Under the pieces are notes generated by a model, which was given only the letters and a program-made list of their open reading frames with translations, searched no databases and was not told where the DNA came from. A stretch of DNA of 64,000 nt. Source: Cyclobacteriaceae bacterium. Its GTDB lineage: Bacteria; Bacteroidota; Bacteroidia; Cytophagales; Cyclobacteriaceae. The translations under genes were made by a program, and so were the position numbers. Numbering within the stretch: the stretch's first letter is position 1; every line of letters starts with the position of its first letter. The DNA lies in the NCBI GenBank assembly GCA_020436165.1, contig JAGQYI010000048.1, positions 17,919-81,918 of the forward strand, in the 5' to 3' direction. This document shows positions 36,255 through 45,421 of this stretch, piece after piece.

Positions 36255-36858
36255 GGTTTTTGATAATTCTTGCTGGAACACCTACTACTGTACAATTGTC
36301 AGGAACGTTTTGGGTAACTACTGCGCCAGCTCCTACCCTTACATTTGAGCCAATTGTTATTCCTTGAAGGATAACAGCTCCTGAACCAATTAAGGTTGCC
36401 TCTCCAATGGTTACATTACCTGATATATTAGCTCCAGGCATCACAGAGCAATAATTGCCAATAGTTACATCGTGCCCCACAGTTACATTTAGATTGAGTA
36501 GTACATGCGACCCGATTGTACAATCTACCGTAACGATAACTCCATCGCATATAATGATTCCCAAACCCTTCAAATACTCTGGCATTACAACCGTATGCCT
36601 GCTAAGCAAATTAACATAATTGACAGAAGCTAAAGCTGCTTTCTCTATAAGTGACCTTTTTAATAGAGGATCTCCTATCGCTACAACAAATGATTTATTT
36701 TTATAAATTGAAAGAGCTTCTAAATTCCCCAAATAATCTTTCTCAAGTTTCCGGTCATCAATATATCCGGCAAATTCGTAATCTCTAATTAGAAGATTTC
36801 TTATTTCACGCCCAAGACCGCCTGCGCCAATTATCCCTATTTGATCTCGTTTACTAAT
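36244..36858 (-). CDS. PglD-like sugar O/N-acetyltransferase with apparent ATT start
   Basis: A left-handed beta-helix acetyltransferase of about 204 aa. The N-terminal UDP-sugar-binding domain (QIGIIGAGGLGREIRNLL) is followed by hexapeptide repeats with VGHDVTIGNYCSVMPGANISG and the VVGVPARIIK end. The catalytic-type His is in VGHD. No ATG or GTG exists between the preceding aminotransferase stop (TAA 36873-36871, same frame) and GIIGAGG. The best fit is ATT at 36858-36856, giving SKRDQIGIIGAG after the initiator. A TTG at 36732 would delete the N-terminal domain. It may be a mutated ATG, a non-canonical start or an assembly error. Confidence 0.72.
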   Translation of the reverse strand: MSKRDQIGIIGAGGLGREIRNLLIRDYEFAGYIDDRKLEKDYLGNLEALSIYKNKSFVVAIGDPLLKRSLIEKAALASVNYVNLLSRHTVVMPEYLKGLGIIICDGVIVTVDCTIGSHVLLNLNVTVGHDVTIGNYCSVMPGANISGNVTIGEATLIGSGAVILQGITIGSNVRVGAGAVVTQNVPDNCTVVGVPARIIKNHGK

Positions 36859-36870
36859 ACGTTGTCTTTT

Positions 36871-37992
36871 TTATAGTTGAAGTATAATAGTAACTATTTT
36901 ATTCAATTCTTCTTTGTTTAAAGCCGTTCCTGAAGGCAAGCAAAGCCCCCTATTGAAAATTTCTTCTGAAACCTCCCCACCAAAATAACGGGCATTTTTA
37001 AACACAGGTTGTAAGTGCATTGGTTTCCATAATGGTCGGGATTCAATATTTTCTTTTTCCAAAGTAAGCCTAATGGTTTCCCTTTGTTCATACGATTTGG
37101 TAAGAATAGTTGTTAACCACCTATTGGAGAAGTACCCAGAAGGTTCTTCAATAAATTCTATCCCTTCAACCCTGTTCAAACTATCTTGGTAGTAGTTGAA
37201 CACCTCTCTTTTTTGCTTAATACGCTCCTCTAACACTTCCATTTGCCCTAACCCTACTGCAGCATTAATGTTTCCCATACGATAATTATACCCAATTTGC
37301 GTATGCTGATAATGAGGAGCGTTATCACGGGCCTGAGTCGCCAAAAACCTAACCTCATCAATATAATTTTTGTTATTTGAAAGTAAAGCCCCACCCCCAC
37401 TTGTCGTGATGATTTTGTTCCCATTAAAAGAAAGTACCCCCATAGCTCCCATGGAGCCAGCCATCTTACCGTTTAGTTTGGAACCAAGTGCTTCAGCTGC
37501 ATCTTCTATGACAGGAATATTGTATTGGGCAGCTATTGAGTTGATTTCAATCATTTTAGCAGGCATACCGTATAAGTGTACGGGAATTATTGCCTTTGGT
37601 AATGGTTGTTTTGAATGGTCAATTTGCTTAAGGGCGTCCTCCAGAATATCAGGATCCATATTCAAGGTTTCTCTTTCCGAATCGATAAAGATGGGAGCGG
37701 CTCCCTGGTAAACAATTGGATTTGCTGAGCCGGCAAAGGTAAACGATTGACAAATGACCGAATCACCATGTTCAACTCCTAAAATTCGTAATGCAAGATG
37801 TATTGCAGCCGTACCCGATCCTAAAACGGCCGAATTTTCAGTTCCAATAAAATGAGCTAATAACTTTTCAAAGGCATTTATCTGAGGCCCAACTGTTGAA
37901 ATCCAGTTGGTTTCAAATGCCTGATTAATATACCATTGTTCTCGACCTCCCATATGAGGAGGTGACAACCATATTTTTCCTTTTTCAATCAT
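36871..37992 (-). CDS. PLP-dependent aminotransferase, PglE-like (DegT/DnrJ/EryC1/StrS)
   Basis: Nucleotide-sugar aminotransferase of 373 aa. The opening IWLSPPHMGGREQWYINQAF and TNWISTVGP match the UDP-4-keto-6-deoxy-GlcNAc transaminase (PglE) subgroup. The PLP lysine is Lys193 in FNGNKIITTSGGG, and the PLP-ring Asp is in IEDAAEALGS. It would add the 4-amino group to the product of the CapD-type dehydratase, making UDP-4-amino-4,6-dideoxy sugar. It directly abuts the PglD-like gene at 37993 (stop/start contiguous). Confidence 0.88.
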   Translation of the reverse strand: MIEKGKIWLSPPHMGGREQWYINQAFETNWISTVGPQINAFEKLLAHFIGTENSAVLGSGTAAIHLALRILGVEHGDSVICQSFTFAGSANPIVYQGAAPIFIDSERETLNMDPDILEDALKQIDHSKQPLPKAIIPVHLYGMPAKMIEINSIAAQYNIPVIEDAAEALGSKLNGKMAGSMGAMGVLSFNGNKIITTSGGGALLSNNKNYIDEVRFLATQARDNAPHYQHTQIGYNYRMGNINAAVGLGQMEVLEERIKQKREVFNYYQDSLNRVEGIEFIEEPSGYFSNRWLTTILTKSYEQRETIRLTLEKENIESRPLWKPMHLQPVFKNARYFGGEVSEEIFNRGLCLPSGTALNKEELNKIVTIILQL

Positions 37993-38622
37993 TTACAATT
38001 CTCGTGCAGGAACTCCTACAACTGTCAAACCCGAATTAACATCTTTTAATACCATAGTCTGCCCACCTATCCTGGCAAATTCTCCAATGGTAATACTTTG
38101 CTTTGTAGTTGAACCAATACCCATTTGTACTCCTTTTTCCAATTTCGTAAACCCACCTAAACTAACTCCCGGTGAAAGAAAGCTGTAAGCTCCAATTTGA
38201 CAATCGTGGCCAAGGGCACAATTCATATTTATTAGGGCAAAGTCCTCCACGTTGGTCCCATGGTTTATGGATACTCCAGGATATATTATGGCCCCCCTTC
38301 CAATTTTAACCCCATTGGAAACCCATGCATTTTGTGAAACAAAACCTGGATACTTAAGATTATAAACGGCCAGTTTCTGAACAATTTTTTGTTTGGTCTG
38401 TGGATTGGCTATTCCTATTGCAACGTGCAAATCATTAGTTAGGTACTTCTCAATGTCACTAATGGTACCCAGTACTTCCCAACCGTTAATTTTCTGGCCA
38501 ATTTTACCAGTGTCATCATCCAGAATACCTACTTTTTCAAAATCGTATCCAAACTGGTCGTAATTCCAGGCTATAAAGCCGCCAACATCTCCCGCTCCAA
38601 TAATCAATAACTTATGCTTCAT
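37993..38622 (-). CDS. PglD-family acetyltransferase
   Basis: A 209-residue sugar acetyltransferase. The N-terminal nucleotide-binding half begins LLIIGAGDVGGFIAWN, with LGTISDIEKYL. The left-handed beta-helix half has INMNCALGHDCQIGAYSFLSPG (catalytic-type His in GHD), then GIGSTTKQSITIGEF and VVGVPAREL at the end. This is a second PglD-like gene, the other being at 36244. It directly abuts the aminotransferase and overlaps the ATP-grasp gene upstream by 11 bp. Together the set fits acetylation of a UDP-4-amino sugar. Confidence 0.87.
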   Translation of the reverse strand: MKHKLLIIGAGDVGGFIAWNYDQFGYDFEKVGILDDDTGKIGQKINGWEVLGTISDIEKYLTNDLHVAIGIANPQTKQKIVQKLAVYNLKYPGFVSQNAWVSNGVKIGRGAIIYPGVSINHGTNVEDFALINMNCALGHDCQIGAYSFLSPGVSLGGFTKLEKGVQMGIGSTTKQSITIGEFARIGGQTMVLKDVNSGLTVVGVPAREL

Positions 38623-39619
38623 AGTATTTCGATAACATACCTTTTAGACCCTGCTTAACAGGTAATTGCCACAGCAATTTACACCAATTATGATTTCCTT
38701 CAATTAGTTCAGGCCCATTATTAGTAATGGCAATGTCCCATCCAATCGACCTGTTTTCCGGGTGCAGTTGGGCAACTTTCTGAATCATTTTCAAAGTCTT
38801 CTCCCATTGAGGTATCTGAAAGCCTACAATTAATTCATTGGATACCGGGTGCCTTTCAACTTCATCCTTTGTAATATCGCTATAAACTGCATTTGAATAT
38901 ATTTTCCCGGTTCCAACATCAACGGGAGCAGCTATGTTTCCTGCTCCTAAATTATCAACAAAGCTGTTCACACTAATCCGTAAGCGAGCTCCCAGGAATT
39001 CAACCTTTCCATCATACAATTGGGTGATAATACGTACTGTATTAAGTCCAGACGGTGAAAGTTTCATTAACTCATCGTGTTGAATAACAAATTCTTCTAT
39101 CAGATTAAAGTTATTTTTTATCATATGATCAATTAATGATTTAGTTGAAAAATCTCTTATTTTGATCACCTCAACTTCAGCTCCTACCTGTCCGGTTGAT
39201 GATTTCAACACAAGTTTTTCTCTATTGGATACTTGCTCAATTAATTCTTCGTTTTCAATTAGCTCTAAAAGAGTAAGGCGCTTCCTGTTTATGAATGGTT
39301 GGTACTTCTCAAAAAAGAGAATCTTGTCTTCAAGTATACCTCTTGTTTCAGCTGGATTCATTTTAAGCTGGTACTCATACATAAAGCCGGTACCAGCATA
39401 TGTTTTCCTTTCCTCTTTGTCTAATTTATAAAATCGGAAATAGAAGTAATCCATAAGAGAAATATTATACCTAATAGAAGAGGTAAAAACATCAACTAAA
39501 ATAACTAGACGACTTTTACCAATATTCTTTGATACATGTGTTAGAAACTTTGAAAAAAGCTTTCTATCAAGTTTTTTAAGATAATAAAGTAAATAAATAA
39601 ACCGTTTCAATTCGATCAA
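38612..39619 (-). CDS. Sugar-transfer-associated ATP-grasp protein
   Basis: A 335-residue ATP-grasp protein. ATP-grasp landmarks are VLKSSTGQVGAEVEVIKI, IEEFVIQHDELMKLSPSGLNTVRI, FLGARLRISVNSFVDNLGAG and the metal-binding IGWDIAITNNGPELIEGNHNWCK. It fits the family found in polysaccharide loci, thought to ligate an amino acid or similar carboxylate to a sugar. It overlaps its neighbours by 4 and 11 bp. The substrate is unknown. Confidence 0.83.
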   Translation of the reverse strand: MIELKRFIYLLYYLKKLDRKLFSKFLTHVSKNIGKSRLVILVDVFTSSIRYNISLMDYFYFRFYKLDKEERKTYAGTGFMYEYQLKMNPAETRGILEDKILFFEKYQPFINRKRLTLLELIENEELIEQVSNREKLVLKSSTGQVGAEVEVIKIRDFSTKSLIDHMIKNNFNLIEEFVIQHDELMKLSPSGLNTVRIITQLYDGKVEFLGARLRISVNSFVDNLGAGNIAAPVDVGTGKIYSNAVYSDITKDEVERHPVSNELIVGFQIPQWEKTLKMIQKVAQLHPENRSIGWDIAITNNGPELIEGNHNWCKLLWQLPVKQGLKGMLSKYYEA

Positions 39620-40209
39620 TTGTTTCCGTTAAATGGTGCAACTGGCAACCCAACACCTTCCTTTTTTAGAACCTTTAAAAAAGTCAGCCAAAGAATTTTC
39701 AAATCGAGAAGAAATGAAAGGTTGTCAACGTAATAAACATCTAAATCAAATTTCTTTGCCCACCTTATATTATTCCTTCCATTTACTTGAGCCCATCCTG
39801 TAATACCAGGTCTTACCTCATGTCTCCTTTTTTGAGCACTGTTATAAAGTGGAATGTATTTGAATAATAATGGCCGTGGCCCGATCAAACTCATATGGCC
39901 TACTATTACATTAAAAAGTTGTGGTAATTCATCCAGTGACATGCTTCGACAAAAAGCTCCTACTCGTGTTATTCGTTCCTTATCTGGTAACAACTCGCCA
40001 TTTTCGTTTGTTTTGTCATTCATGGTTTTGAACTTGATAAGTTTGAAAGCTTTCTCATTTTTCCCAGGTCGATCCTGAAAAAAAAAGACATTTCCATTAT
40101 TGGAGATAAACAATAAGACCACTAAAACGATTAATATCGGTGACAAAATTACAATCCCAATAAATGAGAGCGCAATATCAAGTACTCGCTTAAAAAAGTG
40201 CCTATACAT
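39616..40209 (-). CDS. Initiating sugar-1-phosphate transferase (PglC-like)
   Basis: Membrane-associated phosphoglycosyl transferase of 197 aa that starts repeat-unit synthesis on undecaprenyl phosphate. One N-terminal re-entrant or transmembrane helix (about 9-33) is followed by the catalytic core: [42 protein letters not shown] and [14 protein letters not shown]. Lacking the four extra helices of WcaJ/WbaP, it is the minimal PglC-type. With PglD-, PglE- and PglF-like genes nearby, the first sugar may be diNAc-bacillosamine. Confidence 0.9.
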   Translation of the reverse strand: MYRHFFKRVLDIALSFIGIVILSPILIVLVVLLFISNNGNVFFFQDRPGKNEKAFKLIKFKTMNDKTNENGELLPDKERITRVGAFCRSMSLDELPQLFNVIVGHMSLIGPRPLLFKYIPLYNSAQKRRHEVRPGITGWAQVNGRNNIRWAKKFDLDVYYVDNLSFLLDLKILWLTFLKVLKKEGVGLPVAPFNGNN

Positions 40210-41359
40210 AACTTGATACGTAGCTCAAAGCGTTTAGCATGGTAAAGTCTTTCGAAGCTTTGAAAGAGCTTTGGCTAAGTGATTCGTATAATTCGGGTTC
40301 TAACTTAAGTTTAAGAATGTATTCAATAATCATATCTACTTCTTTTTCAGAAAAGCATTGGCCATTCTCATACTTTCGTAAATGAAGGTCAAGTGTAGAA
40401 TCAGGTTCTGCAATACCCAAAATTGGTAAACCTACTGCCTGAAGATTGTATATTTTGCTTGGCACACTTATGCTCGGGGTCTTAGAATCAAGTAATACAA
40501 CTCCAACATTTGCAGAAGATAATACATGTTGCAAAAGTTCATCAGGCTGAAAAGGCATTATTTTGCAATTATTTAAATTTGACGATTCTATTTGTTTCTT
40601 TATCGTGAAATACCGGTCACCCCTTCCTATTACCAGAACTACAATATCTTTATAGACCTCTAGTTTTCTGGCTATGTCTAACAATACTTCCACATTATGT
40701 GTTACACCAATATTTCCAGAGTACATAACTACAAATTTATTTTCCAGACCGTTGTCTTTCAAAAAAGAGTTTTCTGCACTGCTAACATGTTTTAATTGAG
40801 TTAATCCTGTCCAATTATTAATGATATTTATTTTCGTTCTACTCACATATTTTTCCAATAAATCCACCATGCCCTCACCTATACTATAAAGTCTAAACGA
40901 TTTTAAAAATAGTCTTTTATTCCACCTGACCCACAGTTTATATATCAGGTTTGTTTCACGTATGTTGTATATTTTTAGTACATCAGGATAGACATCATAA
41001 ACAAGTATTGAAAAACGATTTTTTAGAAAAAGGGACAGAAGGTAAGCGAATGGGGGAATAGTTACGTAAAACACCTCATACTTACGATATTTCGTTAGCA
41101 GTAGAAAAAATATCTGAATAGTTCCAAAAGCCCATGATGTAAATTTTTTAAAAGGATTACCCCTGTTGTAAAGAATTATCTTCGACCAACCTACTGATGA
41201 GCTAAGTGGAATATCCTGAACACGAACACTGCCTGCAATAAGAGCAATATGCGAAAACTTACCCGAATCAACAAATGCATTAACAATGTCTATAGTCAAA
41301 TAGCCTGTTGCCTGATTGATAAATACAATCGATCTTTCTTTGTACTGCAAGTCAATCAA
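40202..41359 (-). CDS. Glycosyltransferase family 4 protein
   Basis: A GT-B glycosyltransferase of 385 aa. The C-terminal donor-binding half contains VVMYSGNIGVTHNVEVLLDIA, IGRGDRYF and KIYNLQAVGLPILGIAEPDS. The N-terminal half has a long hydrophobic segment (about 85-120) suggesting membrane contact, as in WbuB-like enzymes. It overlaps the sugar transferase by 8 bp, so it may add the second sugar. Specificity unknown. Confidence 0.83.
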   Translation of the reverse strand: MIDLQYKERSIVFINQATGYLTIDIVNAFVDSGKFSHIALIAGSVRVQDIPLSSSVGWSKIILYNRGNPFKKFTSWAFGTIQIFFLLLTKYRKYEVFYVTIPPFAYLLSLFLKNRFSILVYDVYPDVLKIYNIRETNLIYKLWVRWNKRLFLKSFRLYSIGEGMVDLLEKYVSRTKINIINNWTGLTQLKHVSSAENSFLKDNGLENKFVVMYSGNIGVTHNVEVLLDIARKLEVYKDIVVLVIGRGDRYFTIKKQIESSNLNNCKIMPFQPDELLQHVLSSANVGVVLLDSKTPSISVPSKIYNLQAVGLPILGIAEPDSTLDLHLRKYENGQCFSEKEVDMIIEYILKLKLEPELYESLSQSSFKASKDFTMLNALSYVSSYV

Positions 41360-42500
41360 ATATTTGTATAAATTTCATTGCAGCTCCTCTTACCCGATCA
41401 TTATAATCTTCATATAACTTTTTAGAGAAATCAATTCTTACCGGATGATTCTCAAGCAATCCAGCCAACTGATCCGCATCATGTGGCGAAAAGAATGCTC
41501 CCTTGTCTCCAAGTTGCTCAATGTTTACTTCAAGATCGGAGGCAATTACAGGTGTTTGTAATGAAATAGCATCTTCTATAACCGTACTCCAGCCTTCAAA
41601 AAGGCTGGGTTGTACAACTGCCTGACAATATCTCATCAGGCAAAGCTGGTCATGTCTGCTTATAACCCCCAAAAAACTTATTTTATCATGAAGATTATTT
41701 TTTTCAATTAGATCATAAAGCTCCACAATGTAAGGAGAATTGCTATCACTGGGAAACTTACCTGTTATGGCAAGGTGGATATCATTCTTTTTTTTCTTAA
41801 GAAGTATCAAAGATTCCAAAAGCACTTTGTGATTTTTATGCTTATGAAACTGATTGGATACCATAAAATACTTATCAGGCAGATTGTATTTTTTTAAAAG
41901 CTCTGAATGATTTTCAAATTTAAAATCATCAATAATGGAGGTAAAATGGTAAACACTGATTTTTAAGCTTTCCTTTAGTTTGTAAAACTTATTAAAATCG
42001 TTTTCTACAGAGTGACTGGAAACCACTAGATTATTGGTGTTTCTAAGCATAAGCTTAAGCCGGATTTCACGCATCCACCATTGTTTTTTTGTAAAGAACC
42101 CAGGGTAATACTTGTGTTGCAAATCTGCGAACCAGGATACAAGCTTTACTCCTTCCTTTTCATACTTTCCAGCATCCACCGATTGGTTCATTAAGGGATA
42201 AACACCATCCAGCTTATATTGACCCACCATGTCATCAATAAATGTATTTTTACCGGTAAACCAAGAGGCTAAATACCCTTTGATAAGGGATGGAAACCTC
42301 CATTCTACCTTGGTTATATATGGATAATCAAACTCATGTAGAAATTCTTTCAGTGCCACATCGTAAAACAGTATTACTTCAGGCTTTTTATCATCTTCCA
42401 AAAAGTTTAAGGTTTTAACTATGTTAACCACATAGTAAATACCTCCCAACCAGTTTTTACTAAAATTGAATATTATTCCTATTCTCCTTCTTTCCTCCAT
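41352..42500 (-). CDS. Glycosyltransferase family 4 protein
   Basis: A GT-B enzyme of 382 aa with an N-terminal GIIFNFSKNWLGGIYYVVN acceptor domain. The C-terminal GT4 core has YFMVSNQFHKHKNHKVLLESL, ISRHDQLCLMRYCQAVVQPSLFEGWSTVIEDAISLQTPVIASD (in part) and the E-x7-E spacing expected for retaining enzymes (E of FEGWS and E of VIED). It overlaps the next gene by 8 bp. Sugar specificity cannot be predicted. Confidence 0.85.
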   Translation of the reverse strand: MEERRRIGIIFNFSKNWLGGIYYVVNIVKTLNFLEDDKKPEVILFYDVALKEFLHEFDYPYITKVEWRFPSLIKGYLASWFTGKNTFIDDMVGQYKLDGVYPLMNQSVDAGKYEKEGVKLVSWFADLQHKYYPGFFTKKQWWMREIRLKLMLRNTNNLVVSSHSVENDFNKFYKLKESLKISVYHFTSIIDDFKFENHSELLKKYNLPDKYFMVSNQFHKHKNHKVLLESLILLKKKKNDIHLAITGKFPSDSNSPYIVELYDLIEKNNLHDKISFLGVISRHDQLCLMRYCQAVVQPSLFEGWSTVIEDAISLQTPVIASDLEVNIEQLGDKGAFFSPHDADQLAGLLENHPVRIDFSKKLYEDYNDRVRGAAMKFIQIFD

Positions 42501-42504
42501 CGTA

Positions 42505-43416
42505 CTAATTTTCCAAAAGGTTCATTATTCCCTCATCAATTCCCCATTCAGGCTCCCAACCTGTTTTTGACTTTAACTTACTTACATCAGCCAAAAGATG
42601 CATGCGTTCCACTTTTCTAACCCTTGCTTCATCAACTTCAATAAATATTTTCTCACCCAGCTGACGTTCAAAAGCCTCAACTATTTCTGTAACAGAATAC
42701 TCAATTCCCCTGCCTAAGTTGAATGTATCATATCCAATGTTTTTCAGCTGAATCAGTTTAAGTACTGCATTGGCCATATCGTAGGTATGAATGAAATCGC
42801 GTTTGGGGGTTAAGTTACCTAGCCTAATAGTTCTTAGCCCGCTTTTTATTTGCTTTTCAATTTCAGGGATTAAGTGCGCATTGGTTTCATTGGGCCCAAA
42901 AGCATTAAAGAATCTGCATACGATCGTATCAACTTTTGTCTTCAAAAAGAATTCCCTGAAAAGTCTCTCTCCAACCAACTTACTCAGTCCATAAATATCA
43001 AGAGGTTCAAGTTTATGGTTTTCTGAAACGGCCAGATCGGCAATAGGATATACAGCAGCAGTAGAAGCAAAGAATACCTTTTTCAACGATCCAACAGAAC
43101 TACAGGCATCGAGCACATTCATGGTTCCACGAATATTAATATCCGAAGCCTCAAAAGGATGCTGGTTGCAATAGGGAATGAAGTGTATAGCTGCCAAATG
43201 CACCAATATCTCTGGCTTAAAGTCTGTTATTACTTTATCCACCATTTCTCTGTTACGAATATCCAATTTGAAAAATCGCTCATCGGGCACATCAATAAAT
43301 TCACGCTTACCAAACGAAAGGTTATCGATAACTGCTACCTCATAACCTGCTTCTTTAAGCTTAGGTAATATTGCGGAACCAATAAAGCCTGCCCCTCCTG
43401 TTACTAGTACTTTCAT
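42505..43416 (-). CDS. NAD-dependent epimerase/dehydratase (extended SDR)
   Basis: Soluble nucleotide-sugar epimerase of 303 aa. The NAD motif is VTGGAGFIGSAILPKL, the catalytic YxxxK is in DIYGLSKLVGERL, and RFFNAFGPNETNAHLIPEI lies in the substrate domain. It most resembles UDP-glucose/UDP-GlcNAc 4-epimerases. It probably supplies an epimerised donor sugar to the locus, but the actual substrate is not clear. Confidence 0.87.
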   Translation of the reverse strand: MKVLVTGGAGFIGSAILPKLKEAGYEVAVIDNLSFGKREFIDVPDERFFKLDIRNREMVDKVITDFKPEILVHLAAIHFIPYCNQHPFEASDINIRGTMNVLDACSSVGSLKKVFFASTAAVYPIADLAVSENHKLEPLDIYGLSKLVGERLFREFFLKTKVDTIVCRFFNAFGPNETNAHLIPEIEKQIKSGLRTIRLGNLTPKRDFIHTYDMANAVLKLIQLKNIGYDTFNLGRGIEYSVTEIVEAFERQLGEKIFIEVDEARVRKVERMHLLADVSKLKSKTGWEPEWGIDEGIMNLLEN

Positions 43417-43436
43417 TGTAGATGTTTAAAATTGTG

Positions 43437-44549
43437 TTACACACTGGTAATAAACTCAAAATATTTTTCACCAATGTTATCAATAAAAAATTGTTGAATA
43501 TCTTCTTTTCCTTGTTGTCCGAGTTCTTTTCTTAACACTTCATCCTCCATCAATTGCTTTAATTTTTTTTCAAATTGCGCATAATCAAAAAGAGGAATCA
43601 AATAACCATTCCTTCCATCTAGTATCATTTCCGAAGGCCCTGCAATGCAATCAAACGAAATTACCGGTAAGCCGGCCGCCATAGCTTCTCCGATTACATT
43701 CGGAAAACCCTCTGAACTAGAGGTGAAAGCAAATATTTTGCTTCGTAAGTAATAGCTTTCAACATCCGATTGTTTACCTGCCAAAACAACTTTTTCGTTT
43801 ATGTTCAATTCGTTTATAAGTTTTTTTAGCTGTTCACTATTCTTTTGTTTCAGATGATCGTAGCCTACTATAACCAATTTCCAATCGGGGTTATTTGTTT
43901 TTGCAAATACCTTTATTAGTTCATCCTGGTTCTTTGATTTTATTAGCCTGCCTACTGTTAATACGATATTCTCCTTTTCAATATTTCGGCCCTTATTTGA
44001 TATTTCTTTAATGGGATTGCCAATTACTTTGATATTGGAATGCCTAAATTGAGTATTGTAGATTTCTTTTGCCTTTTGGGTTTGTGCAATTACTCCTTTT
44101 GCTCTTGGATACAGCCATTTTCGTAATCTATCGGCAAATCTGCCAAGGCTTTTGTCGGGTTGTGCTCTATCGGAAACAAATACTGGAAACTTAAGCCCAT
44201 AAGTAGCTAAAAGGACAAAACTATTCCAGTATTCACCAAAGCTCAGTATAGTAAAGGGACCAATTCCCTTTATTTCCTTTCGAAGGAACCAAAGTGTCTT
44301 AAAAGTTGAAATCAGGCGTTTATCTGTTTTAAATTCAAAATCCGGTTTGTGAATAATTACTTCTAACGGGATTGGATAAAAAATCTCTCTGTTTATTCCA
44401 TATAATAACAAGTGAACTTCAACCTCCTCCTTCTTAACAAAAAAAAATGCAAGTTCACTCATTACCCTTTCCATACCTCCTGCCTGAAGAGAGTGAATAA
44501 CAAGACATATTATTCGTTTGTTTTCTTTATTTTTTGAGCGCTCTTTCAA
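43437..44549 (-). CDS. Glycosyltransferase family 4 protein
   Basis: A GT-B retaining glycosyltransferase of 370 aa. The N-terminus has the classic SLQAGGMERVMSELA acceptor-binding loop, and the C-terminal half has VGRLIKSKNQDELIKVF and FTSSSEGFPNVIGEAMAAGLPVI with the E-x7-E pair. The start ATG overlaps the upstream SGNH-like gene by 4 bp. Specificity unknown; such GalNAc/GlcNAc transferases are common in capsular clusters. Confidence 0.88.
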   Translation of the reverse strand: MKERSKNKENKRIICLVIHSLQAGGMERVMSELAFFFVKKEEVEVHLLLYGINREIFYPIPLEVIIHKPDFEFKTDKRLISTFKTLWFLRKEIKGIGPFTILSFGEYWNSFVLLATYGLKFPVFVSDRAQPDKSLGRFADRLRKWLYPRAKGVIAQTQKAKEIYNTQFRHSNIKVIGNPIKEISNKGRNIEKENIVLTVGRLIKSKNQDELIKVFAKTNNPDWKLVIVGYDHLKQKNSEQLKKLINELNINEKVVLAGKQSDVESYYLRSKIFAFTSSSEGFPNVIGEAMAAGLPVISFDCIAGPSEMILDGRNGYLIPLFDYAQFEKKLKQLMEDEVLRKELGQQGKEDIQQFFIDNIGEKYFEFITSV

Positions 44550-45421
44550 TATTGAGAAATAAGATCTATTACCTCCTTAGTTAATTTATTTCCACCACTT
44601 TGATTCAAATGATCCGCACTTAACCAATCTGTGTTCGGATTCAAAACATCTTTACATCTTAACTCATTATTCAAATTATAAATCGCAATTTCATTCCCTT
44701 CATAAGTAAGTTCTAAATCAGGGCAATCATTCTGTCGTTCTTTCCAGCAAGGCATTTCCAAAATATCCAAATCAATTTTATTCTTTACTGATAAGTAGAT
44801 AATACTATCCAAATACGGATACCTATCGTGTAAATACATGCCAGAATCAATACAATTATTTACTGTTTTGGAATACGATGAATTATCCTGAACAACTCTG
44901 TTTATTCTAAGCTGACCCTGAACCAACCTGGCAGAACGATGATCTTTTGATATTAGCTTCTTGAAGTTTTCAAGAAAAAGCCATCTAAACTTAAAAAGAG
45001 GTAAATCTCCTAGTCCTTTACTAAAGCTAAAACCATTGTAGGCATAGTCCTCTACTGGGTGCAGCCCGGAATCATTTTTATAGTTTGTATGACAACTACT
45101 CAGAAATAACAATATTTTTTTTGGCTTATGGTTTTTTTCAAGATACCTATCTAGCTGAGTATAGCTTGTATTAAGATTTGCACCACTTAATGAGAAATTA
45201 TAAGCACTTCCAATTTCAGAGGAAATTAATTCTGTGTTAATTCCATCCAACGCAGTACTATTACCCATTACCAAAATCTCAAAGTTTTTATTATCAAAAT
45301 TGCTCACTTTTATCGATTTGCTCATGTCCCAATCAACCAATGGCAAAATCAGTAGATAAGCTACGTTAAGAGTACCAAAAACAGCTAAAAGAGCAAAAAG
45401 ATATAAAACAAACTTCCTCAA
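44546..45421 (-). CDS. SGNH-like membrane protein, probable partner of MBOAT O-acyltransferase
   Basis: A 291-residue protein with one N-terminal transmembrane helix (about 4-27) and a periplasmic domain. The block-I-like VMGNSTALDG puts a candidate nucleophile at Ser55, and the C-terminal LSADHLNQSGGNKL puts a candidate His at 271. It directly follows the MBOAT gene. In alginate (AlgI/AlgJ) and teichoic acid (DltB/DltD) systems such pairs move acyl groups through the membrane onto polymers. The role is inferred from the pairing; overall family identity is weak. Confidence 0.68.
   Translation of the reverse strand: MRKFVLYLFALLAVFGTLNVAYLLILPLVDWDMSKSIKVSNFDNKNFEILVMGNSTALDGINTELISSEIGSAYNFSLSGANLNTSYTQLDRYLEKNHKPKKILLFLSSCHTNYKNDSGLHPVEDYAYNGFSFSKGLGDLPLFKFRWLFLENFKKLISKDHRSARLVQGQLRINRVVQDNSSYSKTVNNCIDSGMYLHDRYPYLDSIIYLSVKNKIDLDILEMPCWKERQNDCPDLELTYEGNEIAIYNLNNELRCKDVLNPNTDWLSADHLNQSGGNKLTKEVIDLISQY

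Noticed and set aside
36244..36732. Short acetyltransferase starting at TTG 36732
   Set aside because: The frame continues upstream with a well-formed GIIGAGGLGREI nucleotide-binding domain typical of PglD, so the TTG would cut off a conserved domain.
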